The notes under the pieces: generated by a model
Database searches by the model: none
What the model saw: only the letters and a program-made list of their open reading frames with translations
Told to the model about the DNA's origin: nothing
DNA from: JBFLVQ01 sp040758525
Lineage (GTDB): Bacteria > Acidobacteriota > Blastocatellia > Chloracidobacteriales > JADJPF01
Length of the DNA: 41,079 bases
Direction of reading: 5' to 3'
NCBI GenBank assembly: GCA_040758525.1
Contig: JBFLVQ010000008.1
Location: 1-41,079, forward strand
Shown: positions 1-8,187 of the stretch, one piece after another
Position numbering within the stretch: the first letter of the stretch is position 1
How the letters are laid out: each line of letters starts with the position of its first letter
Position numbers and translations under genes: made by a program

Positions 1-32
1 CGGGGATTAAATCCAAAAGAGGTGGAAGAGCA

Positions 33-1688
33 ATGAATTCAGGACTTGGAAGCGAAGGGCAACAGATTGCTACGCTGGCCAATGTTGCCGCGTCACTAAA
101 TACCGAGCTACAAGGGGAAGGAATAGAGGTATTAGGGGAAGTAAGTCCAGTCTTTGCTGAGATACTCACCCCGGCAGCACTACGATTTGTTGCCATCCTT
201 GAGCGGCGTTTCCGTGCCCGGCGCGCAGAGTTATTGGAACGTAGAGTCAAGATACAGGCCGATATTGACCGTGGTTGGCGACCCAATTTCCTTGCCGAAA
301 CGCGTGCAATCAGAGAGAGCGAATGGCGTATAGGAGCAGTGCCTGAAGACCTACGCACTCGTGTTGTCGAGATCACTGGGCCAGTACAGCGTAATATGGT
401 CATAAATGCGTTCAATTCAGGCGCAAATGTCTATATGGCCGACTTCGAAGATGCCCATTCGCCTACCTGGGATGCAACCATACAGGGCCAGATAAATATA
501 CGTGATGCGATCAATCGTCGTATCGATTTTGTCAGTCCCGCTGGTAAGCGCTATGCACTTAACGAACAGATAGCTACACTGATGGTACGTCCACGTGGTT
601 GGCACTTATCAGAGAAGCACCTACATGTAGACAGTGCGCCTGTTTCTGGATCGCTATTCGATTTTGGCCTCTTCTTTTTCCATAACGCCCGCACACTGCT
701 GGCACAAGGTACAGGGCCATATTTCTACCTACCCAAGATGGAGAATCACTTAGAGGCACGACTTTGGAATGATGTCTTTATTTGTGGTCAAGAACAGTTA
801 GGTATTGAACGAGGCACAATCAAGGCAACAGTGTTAATCGAGACGATCCTCGCCGCCTTTGAGATGGACGAGATTCTTTACGAGCTACGTGAACATATCA
901 CTGGACTCAATTGTGGGCGTTGGGACTATATATTCAGTTTTATTAAGAAATTTCGTAATCAAGCTGACTTCTTACTACCTGATCGCGCACTAGTGACAAT
1001 GAATACCCATTTCCTCAAGTCCTATTCGCTATTGCTAATTAAAACCTGTCATAGACGTGGCGCACATGCGATGGGTGGGATGGCAGCACAGATTCCCATC
1101 AAGAATGATCCTGAAGCCAACGCGATAGCAATGCAGAAAGTACGTGCTGACAAGGAGCGCGAAGTGAATGCTGGGCATGATGGTACTTGGGTAGCGCATC
1201 CGGATCTTGTTGCAGTAGCGCGAGAGTCTTTTGATGCTGTAATGACCACCCCAAATCAACTGCATATATTGCGTGAGGATGTTGAGGTAAAGGCAACCGA
1301 TCTTCTAAGCGTGCCTACAGGGCCGATTACTGAAGCAGGCTTACGCACTAACATTAATGTTGGTCTGCTCTATTTGGAAGCTTGGTTGAAAGGCTCGGGC
1401 TGTGTGCCACTCTACAACTTGATGGAAGATGCCGCAACAGCCGAGATCTCACGAGCACAAGTCTGGCAATGGCTTAAACATGGCGCTAAATTGGCTGATG
1501 GTCGGCTAGTTACACCAGAGTTAGTACATGAGATCACAGATCAAGAAGTGGCAAAAATCAGAGACACGGTAGGAGAAGAATCCTACCAGGCAGGCAAATA
1601 TGAGCTAGCCCGAGAGATATTCGAGAAGATTATGAGTAATGATGAATTTATCGAGTTCCTGACTCTTCCTGCTTATGACTACCTGTAG
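33..1688 (+). CDS. aceB: Malate synthase A
   Basis: Condenses glyoxylate with acetyl-CoA to give malate, the second step of the glyoxylate shunt, in the cytoplasm. The 551-residue length fits malate synthase A (about 530-550) rather than the larger G isoform. Family signatures are visible: a block with MADFEDAHSPTW near residue 135, RPRGWHLSEKH near 190, a metal-binding region with IETILAAFEMDEI and NCGRWDYIFS, then HAMGGMAAQIP. The sequence LYNLMEDAATAEISR carries the expected catalytic Asp at about residue 466. The ATG is preceded by AGAGGTGG at good spacing. The isocitrate lyase gene begins 27 bases after the stop, so the two are almost certainly co-transcribed. The promoter lies outside the window. 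Confidence 0.97.
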   Translation: MNSGLGSEGQQIATLANVAASLNTELQGEGIEVLGEVSPVFAEILTPAALRFVAILERRFRARRAELLERRVKIQADIDRGWRPNFLAETRAIRESEWRIGAVPEDLRTRVVEITGPVQRNMVINAFNSGANVYMADFEDAHSPTWDATIQGQINIRDAINRRIDFVSPAGKRYALNEQIATLMVRPRGWHLSEKHLHVDSAPVSGSLFDFGLFFFHNARTLLAQGTGPYFYLPKMENHLEARLWNDVFICGQEQLGIERGTIKATVLIETILAAFEMDEILYELREHITGLNCGRWDYIFSFIKKFRNQADFLLPDRALVTMNTHFLKSYSLLLIKTCHRRGAHAMGGMAAQIPIKNDPEANAIAMQKVRADKEREVNAGHDGTWVAHPDLVAVARESFDAVMTTPNQLHILREDVEVKATDLLSVPTGPITEAGLRTNINVGLLYLEAWLKGSGCVPLYNLMEDAATAEISRAQVWQWLKHGAKLADGRLVTPELVHEITDQEVAKIRDTVGEESYQAGKYELAREIFEKIMSNDEFIEFLTLPAYDYL

Positions 1689-1715
1689 AAATAAAAGGTG
1701 AAAGGAGATTGGATA

Positions 1716-2993
1716 ATGAACAATGCTCTACGCATCACGGAAAACTGGCAATCGGATAAACGCTGGCAAGGAATAACCCGCCCTTATACGGCGGAGGATG
1801 TCGAGCGGCTTAGTGGTTCACTACAGATTAAATATACTCTTGCAGAAATGGGCGCAAAAAGACTATGGGAGCTATTACATAATGAAGATTACATTACCGC
1901 GCTGGGGGCATTGACTGGTAATCAAGCAATCCAGCAGGTAAAAGCCGGCCTCAAAGCAATCTACTTAAGTGGCTGGCAAGTCGCCGCCGATGCTAACGAC
2001 GCTGGCCAAATGTATCCTGACCAGAGTCTATATCCGGCTGACAGTGTACCAAATGTGGTGCGTAAGATTAATAACGCGCTGATGCGTGCCGATCAGATTC
2101 ACCATTCCAAAGGCGAAAATGGTATTCACTGGTTTGCCCCCATCGTGGCAGATGCCGAAGCAGGTTTTGGTGGCTGTCTAAATGCTTTTGAATTGATGAA
2201 GGCATTAATTGAAGCTGGCGCAGCAGCAGTACATTTTGAAGATCAACTGGCATCAGCCAAGAAGTGTGGTCATATGGGTGGCAAGGTGCTTGTGCCTACA
2301 CTGGAATTTATTCAAAAATTGATTGCGGCCCGTTTTGCTGCTGATATTGTGGGGGTTCCCACGATCATTATTGCGCGCACGGATGCCAATGGGGCACAGC
2401 TACTCACCAATGATATAGATCCTCGCGACCACAAGTTCCTTACTGGTGAACGTACTACAGAAGGTTTCTTCCGTATACATGGTGGCTTGGATGCAGCAAT
2501 TGCACGTGGCCTCGCCTACGCTCCTTATGCAGATATGATCTGGTGCGAAACCTCTTCGCCTGATGTGGCAGAAGCAAAGCGTTTTGCTGAAGCAATTCAC
2601 GCTCAGTTCCCTGGCAAGTTGCTTGCTTATAACTGCTCGCCCTCTTTTAACTGGAAACTGAAACTTGATGCTACGACAATCGCAAAATTTCAGCGCGAAC
2701 TAGGTGCAATGGGTTATAAATTCCAGTTTATCACGCTGGCTGGCTTCCATGCGCTCAACTACTCTATGTTCCATCTTGCCAAGGCTTACTATGAAACCGG
2801 TATGACTGCTTATGCCGATTTCCAGGAGAAGGAGTTCCAGAGCGAAAAGGATGGCTATACTGCTACTCGTCACCAGGAGTTTGTTGGCACAGGATTCTTT
2901 GATGAGATAGCACAGGTAATATCAGGAGGGACTTCATCAACACTGGCACTTACTGGGTCTACTGAAGAAGCACAATTCCGCAAAGCAAGCTGA
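1716..2993 (+). CDS. aceA: Isocitrate lyase
   Basis: Cleaves isocitrate to glyoxylate and succinate, the first step of the glyoxylate shunt. The catalytic signature KKCGHM is present with the nucleophilic/acid Cys at residue 184, and the metal/substrate regions (ADAEAGFGG, IIARTDANGA, LAYNCSPSFNW) are intact. The 425-residue length matches bacterial isocitrate lyase. I chose the ATG at 1716 because AAAGGAGA sits 7-9 bases upstream. A possible GTG at 1698 would lie before that ribosome site and add six residues that are not conserved in the family. With malate synthase immediately upstream this is a complete two-gene shunt, allowing growth on acetate, fatty acids or other C2-yielding substrates. 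Confidence 0.97.
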   Translation: MNNALRITENWQSDKRWQGITRPYTAEDVERLSGSLQIKYTLAEMGAKRLWELLHNEDYITALGALTGNQAIQQVKAGLKAIYLSGWQVAADANDAGQMYPDQSLYPADSVPNVVRKINNALMRADQIHHSKGENGIHWFAPIVADAEAGFGGCLNAFELMKALIEAGAAAVHFEDQLASAKKCGHMGGKVLVPTLEFIQKLIAARFAADIVGVPTIIIARTDANGAQLLTNDIDPRDHKFLTGERTTEGFFRIHGGLDAAIARGLAYAPYADMIWCETSSPDVAEAKRFAEAIHAQFPGKLLAYNCSPSFNWKLKLDATTIAKFQRELGAMGYKFQFITLAGFHALNYSMFHLAKAYYETGMTAYADFQEKEFQSEKDGYTATRHQEFVGTGFFDEIAQVISGGTSSTLALTGSTEEAQFRKAS

Positions 2994-3013
2994 TCTACAG
3001 AGGGGGAAGTTTT

Positions 3014-3096
3014 ATCACAGGGAACACAGCCAGCACTATCAGAGAGCAAACATATTTGCTAATATGGGGCTCTGTAAAATCTGTGAACCCTGTGGT
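3014..3096. repeat. Nested intergenic palindrome between aceA and ridA
   Basis: Outer arms CACAGGGAACACAG (3016-3029) and CTGTGAACCCTGTG (3081-3094) pair at 12 of 14 positions, the mismatches being a central A/A pair of positions. Inside lie CAGAG (3040-3044) with CTCTG (3070-3074), and AGCAAA (3045-3050) with TTTGCT (3055-3060) around a CATA loop. The outer arms resemble the CTGTG-type ends of dispersed short palindromic repeats seen in many bacterial genomes. There is no T-run after it, so it is not a classic terminator. It may be a REP/MITE-like element or an RNA structure that separates aceA from ridA expression. Confidence 0.6.
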
Positions 3097-3104
3097 TAAC
3101 TTTT

Positions 3105-3491
3105 ATGCCAATAACCCGAAACCCACAAACTCTTGCTCCTCCTTCAGGCAATTATAGTCACGGTGTTGAAGTAAGCAGAGGCGCCCGACATCTATATATC
3201 AGTGGACAGATTCCAGAAAAATTAAACGGTGATGTGCCTGCTGATTTTGATACTCAATGTGAGACCGTTTGGCATAATATTGGCGAAATATTAAAAGCTA
3301 GTGGTATGGACTTTAAAAATCTTGTTAAAGTGACAACCTATCTGACCCACCCTGATCAAGCGACACGAAACAGCCAAATTCGCCAACGTATCTTGGGAGA
3401 GCTAAAACCAGCCTTAACTGTCGTAATAGTGCAAACCTTAGAATCGAGATGGCTATTAGAGATAGAAGCGATTGCTGTAGCCGAAGATTAA
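3105..3491 (+). CDS. RidA/YjgF family 2-iminobutanoate/2-iminopropanoate deaminase
   Basis: RidA proteins are small cytoplasmic trimers that hydrolyse reactive enamines and imines released by PLP enzymes such as threonine dehydratase, giving 2-oxoacids and ammonia. The 128-residue length is normal. Typical features are YSHGVEVSRGARHLYISGQ near the N-terminus, the block NIGEILKASGMDFKNLVKVTTYLT, and a C-terminal LLEIEAIAVA strand. In canonical RidA a conserved Arg lies just before the last part of the protein; here RWLLEIEAIA is shorter than the usual VEIEAIA region, so this may belong to another Rid subfamily. The ATG at 3105 has no good Shine-Dalgarno, only GTGGTTAAC upstream. The window also encodes three PLP enzymes able to make its substrates. 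Confidence 0.85.
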   Translation: MPITRNPQTLAPPSGNYSHGVEVSRGARHLYISGQIPEKLNGDVPADFDTQCETVWHNIGEILKASGMDFKNLVKVTTYLTHPDQATRNSQIRQRILGELKPALTVVIVQTLESRWLLEIEAIAVAED

Positions 3492-3524
3492 ACCGCTTCT
3501 ATATAGGTTAATTCATTAAACACC

Positions 3525-3550
3525 TTGACCTAGTAGTAATATGTTAAAAT
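3525..3550 (+). promoter_or_regulatory. Possible promoter of the NHL-repeat protein gene
   Basis: TTGACC (3525-3530) is followed after only 14 bases by TAAAAT (3545-3550), which is preceded by TG at -1 spacing (TGTTAAAAT), an extended -10 arrangement. The -35 spacing is short, so either the extended -10 acts alone or this is chance. The start codon lies about 90 bases downstream. Confidence 0.3.
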
Positions 3551-3639
3551 ACGGTATTGCTGAGTGGCACCATTTTAGCCGGTCAGCCGATATATACTGT
3601 TGTGATAGATCTACTGATAGGTAGAAGGAGCCTGCCAAT

Positions 3640-6600
3640 ATGCGTATTTTAGAGACTTTTTATCGCAGATATATCTTTTTTACCTTAACTATTCTTACCA
3701 TATTTATTTCACCAGCAGCCTATTTCTTATCTCTTTCTTATTTCACCTCATCAGCACAAAATTTAAACCTACGTATTGTTGGTCCCGATTTAAAGCCCAA
3801 TCCAGTGGTAAACCAGGGTGGCAATATCACTGTTGCGGTACTTAATGGCCAGGATCAAGTTAGAGATGTGAGATTCGAATCAGGTAGTCCCGATATTGTT
3901 ACCGTAGACTCTACAACTGGACAGTTAACTGGTATCAAACGTGGGTTTGCAACCATAACCGCACGGCGAAATAGTGGTGAGAGTGTCTCTGCCTTTGTTG
4001 TAGTTGCGCGTGTACTAAATAATGCTGGGCCTAGAGTACCTGGTGATACTAAGACCGATACCGGCAATAGTATCTACATCAGTGACCCGTTAGGGCATGT
4101 GATAATGAAGAAAGCGGGTCTGAATAGACCAGCGGAAGTCTTTGCTGGGCGCACTGGCGAGTCTGGCAAATTAGATGGTGTAAATCGCAAGGACGCCCTT
4201 TTTAGTGGGCCAACGGCAGTGGCGATTGATAACAGAGCCGAAGGTGGTATTTACGTCACTGACACACTTAATCATAGCATTCGCAAAATCAGCTTTGATG
4301 ATGAAGTCTCTACAATATTGGGGACAGGCATGCCTGGTGTGCCAGCATTAGATAATAACGATCAGATAAGTTTTACCAACCCAACAGATATTTCCTTTAA
4401 TGGACCACGCGGCATTGCTACCGATCTAGGTGGTAACCTATATGTTGCTGACACAGACAATCACGCACTCTATTTTATTGATCTAGTAAACAATCGTGTC
4501 AAGTTATTAGCAGGTATGCCAGGCCTGTCAGGAAAAGCTGATGGAAAAGCGCGTACAGCCCGTTTCCTCAGACCTACTGGCATCGCCGTGAGTGCCGATG
4601 GACGTACAATTGCAGTAGTAGATAGCGGCAATAAACGTATACGCCTTATCACTGCCAGGGATGGCAATGTCACTACCTTAGGATCTTCACAGCCTACACG
4701 AATCCCGTCAAAATCATTCCCTTCAATAAATGAATTGGTGACCAATGAAGTCCCCTTTGATAATCCACAATCGGTGAGTTTTGACGCTACCGGCAATCTA
4801 TATGTTGTTGACTCCTCAGGTCCTGTGGTAGTAACTGATGCACTTGATGATAATCCACAGATCGTAGCGCTGGCGCAACCAGGAACTTTTGGCGCCGCCG
4901 TGAGTGTAGTGGTAGATAGCACAGATGTCTTTGTGCTGGATCTTAAACCCAAAGGTGAAGGGGATGCGCTGAAAGTTGTATCCGTAGGTGAACCAACGAT
5001 AGACAATCTCAACATCAATGCCGATCGTATGGAAGGCGGTGCTGAACTAATTATTACAGGAAAGAATTTTGCCCCAGAAAGCACTGTGATATTGGGTGAT
5101 CGCGTAGTAGAAGACGCAATAATAGAGAGCGCAACAAGGATTCGCTTACGTGTACCACCACAAGATGCTCCTGGCACCAGAACTCTTTCTGTACAAACAC
5201 GTGGTGGTGTGGCTCAGAAACCATTTGTAATTATGGCAAAAACTCTCTCTGAATTGGCTAATGGGGCAATTACCACAGTAGCGGGAGGCATTCCATTTCT
5301 TGGTGATGGTGGTATGGCAACCCAAGCCAGTCTTGAAGAGCCTTTCGATGTAGTATTAGATAGTGCTGGCAATCTATATATCCTTGATAGTATCAACAAT
5401 CGTATTCGACGCGTTGATACTAGTGGTGTCATTACCACCATAGCTGGCAATGGACGAATTGGATTTACTGGAGATGGTGGACCGGCTACTAGTGCCAGCT
5501 TACGATTGGGATTTCGTGATGGCATGGCTATTGATGGGTTTGGAAATATCTTTGTTGTAGATACAGGAAATGCACGTGTACGTCGTATTGATGCCCAAAC
5601 TGGCATTATTACCACGGTTGTGGGTAGCGGTTTATTGGATTTCTTTGGTGATGATGGGCCAGCCACACAGGCAGGAATAACTCCTGCAGATGTGGCAGTA
5701 GATAAAGATGGTAATCTTTTTGTCATCGATATTGATCACAACCGTATACGTAAAGTTGATACACGCGGCATTATTACCACGGTAGCCGGGAGCGAGGATG
5801 GAAATGGCTTTAGCGGTGACGGTGGCCCAGCTACCAAAGCGAGATTAGCTGCTCCTCATAATGTCATCGTTGATGATGAAGGAAACCTCTTTATCGCAGA
5901 CTCTGGCAATAATCGTATACGCAAAGTTGATACACAGGGCATCATCACTACAGTGGCTGGCGATGGTTTTCTGGGCGAATCTGGTGAAGGACGCTTTACT
6001 GGCGATGGCGGGCTTGCCACTAATGCTAGTTTAAACTTCCCCCTTGCTATAGCACTAGATGCCGACGGCAATCTCTTTATTAGTGATACCCTCAATCTAC
6101 GTATACGCCGTGTTGATGCCCAAACTGGCATTATTAATACTGTAGTAGGCAATGGCAGTTTCGATTTTACAGGTGATGGTGGACCGGCTACAGAAGCCAG
6201 TATTGTTGAGCCTCACGGTATCACTATAGATGGAAATGGAGACCTTTTCCTCACCGATTTTGTCAATGACCGTATACGTAAAGTAGACGCACAAACTCAG
6301 ATTATCAGCACTGTAGTTGGCATTGGCGACAATACTTTTAGAGGTGATAATGATCTCGCTGTGCTTGCTGGTATCAGTATTCCTCGTGGTGTTGCGTTAG
6401 ATAGATCTGACAATTTGTACATTGCCGATGAGGGTAATAATCGTGTACGTCGTGTGCGCAAACTGGATCAGAAGATCCTCACAGTAGCTGGTAGCGGTAC
6501 TTTCGATTTCAAAGGAGACAATGGTCCTGCGATCGAAGCAAGTCTTGCCAATCCAATCCGAACAGTCGTAGATAAAACCAGAAATCTTCTCTATATTGCC

Positions 6601-7626
6601 GATCGTGATAATCAAGCAATACGACGGGTAAATCTCGTTACCGGTATTATCGTTACGGTAGCTGGTGGCAATGAGCGTGGTTTTAGTGGTGATGGTGGTC
6701 CTGCCAATCTTGCTCAACTTGATTCCCCCACTGGTGTTGCTGTAGATACACAAGGTAATCTCTTTATTGCTGATGCTGTCAATAACCGTATACGCCGTGT
6801 TGATGCTCAAACTGGCATTATTACTACTGTAGCTGGCAGTGGGCCAGCCGGTGGTTTTGGCTCCGGCGGCTTTAGCGGCGATGGCGGCTCTGCTGAGAAA
6901 GCGCTGCTGAATGTACCTTCAGATATTGCCATAGATCCCAATGGCAATATCTTTATCCTCGACTCTCTTAACTTCCGTATAAGACGTGTTGATGCTAAGA
7001 CCGGCATTATTAATACAGTAGCTGGTGGCGGTGATAAGCTTGAGGATGGTGTGCCTGCGACTGAAACCAGTCTGGCATTATTCTCCAGTGGCGGTATTGC
7101 GGTTGATGCAGCCGGTGATCTTTACTACTCTGATCAAGCCAATAACCGTATACGACGCGTTAATATCCAAACTGGCATTGTCACTACTGTAGTTGGTCAG
7201 TTTGGGGCTGGCTATAGCGGTGATGGTGGTCCAGCATTAGCAGCAAACCTCTCACTACCCGATGGCCTTGCCATTGACAGTGCTGGCAATCTCTATATCT
7301 CTGATACTGACAATAACGTAATTCGCGTGGCAAAAGGTGTTGCCAAAGGTCAAGACAATCCACCCGACCTTACTATTATCAATGCCACATTCAGAAAATC
7401 GAGCCTGCTTATTACTGGTAGCGGCTTTGGTACGACGGGCGCAATTGTCAAAGTGAATGACAAAGATATTAGTAGCCGCATCAGCAATCAAGCCGACAGC
7501 GCTATTACTCTAAAAGGCAATAAGAAGAAATTGAATCTTAAGAATGGCCGTAACGAAGTTACCGTTACGGTCAATGGTATCATCTCCAATATTCACGTCT
7601 TTAACCTGCTCACCGCTAGCCGCTGA
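3640..7626 (+). CDS. Secreted NHL-repeat protein with BIG2 and IPT/TIG domains
   Basis: A 1328-residue exported beta-propeller protein. Residues 1-40 form a basic start, a hydrophobic stretch and an SSAQN cleavage-like site. Residues about 45-125 look like a bacterial Ig-like (BIG2) domain. About 130-440 hold four or five divergent NHL repeats (for example YVTDTLNHSIRKI, YVADTDNHALYFI). About 446-528 match an IPT/TIG fold (GAELIITGKNFAPESTVILG). About 540-1235 hold twelve clear NHL repeats of 54-60 residues built around GDGGPAT, GNLFIADSGNNRIRKVD and GIITTVAG. The last 90 residues look like a second IPT-type domain. GDGGPAT-type NHL proteins are abundant in Acidobacteria; binding partner unknown. 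The start at 3640 has AGAAGGAG upstream. No membrane anchor or sorting signal is seen at the C-terminus, so it is probably periplasmic or extracellular. Confidence 0.88.
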   Translation: MRILETFYRRYIFFTLTILTIFISPAAYFLSLSYFTSSAQNLNLRIVGPDLKPNPVVNQGGNITVAVLNGQDQVRDVRFESGSPDIVTVDSTTGQLTGIKRGFATITARRNSGESVSAFVVVARVLNNAGPRVPGDTKTDTGNSIYISDPLGHVIMKKAGLNRPAEVFAGRTGESGKLDGVNRKDALFSGPTAVAIDNRAEGGIYVTDTLNHSIRKISFDDEVSTILGTGMPGVPALDNNDQISFTNPTDISFNGPRGIATDLGGNLYVADTDNHALYFIDLVNNRVKLLAGMPGLSGKADGKARTARFLRPTGIAVSADGRTIAVVDSGNKRIRLITARDGNVTTLGSSQPTRIPSKSFPSINELVTNEVPFDNPQSVSFDATGNLYVVDSSGPVVVTDALDDNPQIVALAQPGTFGAAVSVVVDSTDVFVLDLKPKGEGDALKVVSVGEPTIDNLNINADRMEGGAELIITGKNFAPESTVILGDRVVEDAIIESATRIRLRVPPQDAPGTRTLSVQTRGGVAQKPFVIMAKTLSELANGAITTVAGGIPFLGDGGMATQASLEEPFDVVLDSAGNLYILDSINNRIRRVDTSGVITTIAGNGRIGFTGDGGPATSASLRLGFRDGMAIDGFGNIFVVDTGNARVRRIDAQTGIITTVVGSGLLDFFGDDGPATQAGITPADVAVDKDGNLFVIDIDHNRIRKVDTRGIITTVAGSEDGNGFSGDGGPATKARLAAPHNVIVDDEGNLFIADSGNNRIRKVDTQGIITTVAGDGFLGESGEGRFTGDGGLATNASLNFPLAIALDADGNLFISDTLNLRIRRVDAQTGIINTVVGNGSFDFTGDGGPATEASIVEPHGITIDGNGDLFLTDFVNDRIRKVDAQTQIISTVVGIGDNTFRGDNDLAVLAGISIPRGVALDRSDNLYIADEGNNRVRRVRKLDQKILTVAGSGTFDFKGDNGPAIEASLANPIRTVVDKTRNLLYIADRDNQAIRRVNLVTGIIVTVAGGNERGFSGDGGPANLAQLDSPTGVAVDTQGNLFIADAVNNRIRRVDAQTGIITTVAGSGPAGGFGSGGFSGDGGSAEKALLNVPSDIAIDPNGNIFILDSLNFRIRRVDAKTGIINTVAGGGDKLEDGVPATETSLALFSSGGIAVDAAGDLYYSDQANNRIRRVNIQTGIVTTVVGQFGAGYSGDGGPALAANLSLPDGLAIDSAGNLYISDTDNNVIRVAKGVAKGQDNPPDLTIINATFRKSSLLITGSGFGTTGAIVKVNDKDISSRISNQADSAITLKGNKKKLNLKNGRNEVTVTVNGIISNIHVFNLLTASR
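5262..7345 (+). repeat. Tandem NHL coding repeats (about 165-200 bp units)
   Basis: Twelve successive units can be read in the DNA as well as the protein. Short blocks such as CGTATACGCCGTGTTGATGC followed by CAAACTGGCATTATTA recur almost unchanged near 6103-6137 and 6787-6822, and with a few changes near 5580 and 7148. Such nucleotide identity points to recent unit duplication or gene conversion, and is a likely site of copy-number variation between strains. Confidence 0.75.
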
Positions 7627-7635
7627 ATCCCTTAC

Positions 7636-7665
7636 TTGACAGCTATGCCTAATTACAGGTATATT
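7636..7665 (+). promoter_or_regulatory. Sigma-70-like promoter of the NADAR / acyl-CoA synthetase operon
   Basis: A perfect TTGACA (7636-7641) is separated by 18 bases from TATATT (7660-7665, five of six consensus). Transcription would begin near 7672, about 40 bases before the ATG at 7711. It lies in the 84-base gap after the NHL gene. Confidence 0.6.
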
Positions 7666-7710
7666 TTCCTAAGATAGTGTATACTACACACGAACAATTT
7701 TAGAGGGATT

Positions 7711-8187
7711 ATGAAAAAAGAGATCAAGTTTTATCGCACACAAGACGAGTACGGCTGTTTTTCAAACTTTGCCCCTTACCCAATTACTTTAAAAGGGAAG
7801 ACTTGGCCGACTAGCGAGCACTATTTCCAGGCGCAGAAATTTGCTGGCAGCAAAGATGAGGAGGAGATACGCAGAGAGAAATCGCCTATGATCGCAGCAC
7901 GTAAAGGGCGGGATAGAAAGAGGCCGCTACGACCCGATTGGATGGCAGTAAAAGATTCGATTATGCGTGAGGCGGTACTAGCCAAGTTTACTCAACATAC
8001 AGAACTACGGGAGATACTACTTTCAACTGGGGACGCCATTCTGATAGAACATACAACAAATGATAAGTATTGGGCAGATGGCGGAGATGGTAGCGGCTTA
8101 AATAGGCTTGGCGAGATCCTTATGAGTGTACGTGAGGAGCTAGCACGGAACCGCCGCCAATCTGCCAAGGGAGAGGCAGATGAGTAA
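7711..8187 (+). CDS. NADAR / YbiA-type N-glycosidase family protein
   Basis: A 158-residue protein of the NADAR (DUF1768, YbiA) family, recognised from FYRTQDEYGCFSNF, WPTSEHYFQAQKFAG and the later YWADGGDGSGLNRLGEIL. Family members cleave N-glycosidic bonds in riboflavin-pathway intermediates (YbiA) or remove ADP-ribose from guanine in DNA. The sequence alone does not decide between these. The start at 7711 has AGAGGGA upstream. The stop overlaps the next gene's start by eight bases (8180-8187, ATGAGTAA), so translation of the acyl-CoA synthetase is probably coupled. No DarT-like ADP-ribosyltransferase lies in the window, which argues against a simple toxin-antitoxin pair. An internal region after residue 55 (EEIRREKSPMIAARKGRDRK) matches the family's usual insert. 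Confidence 0.88.
   Translation: MKKEIKFYRTQDEYGCFSNFAPYPITLKGKTWPTSEHYFQAQKFAGSKDEEEIRREKSPMIAARKGRDRKRPLRPDWMAVKDSIMREAVLAKFTQHTELREILLSTGDAILIEHTTNDKYWADGGDGSGLNRLGEILMSVREELARNRRQSAKGEADE

Noticed and set aside
1698..1715. Six-residue N-terminal extension of isocitrate lyase from a GTG
   Set aside because: The extension covers the AAAGGAGA ribosome site of the ATG at 1716.
4470..5177. 235-residue antisense open frame inside the NHL gene
   Set aside because: It lies fully opposite a well-supported gene, and its Ser/Thr/Leu-rich composition is what the reverse of NHL repeats gives.
7711..8187. NADAR gene as the antitoxin of a DarT-type toxin pair
   Set aside because: No ADP-ribosyltransferase gene adjoins it; it is coupled to an acyl-CoA synthetase instead.
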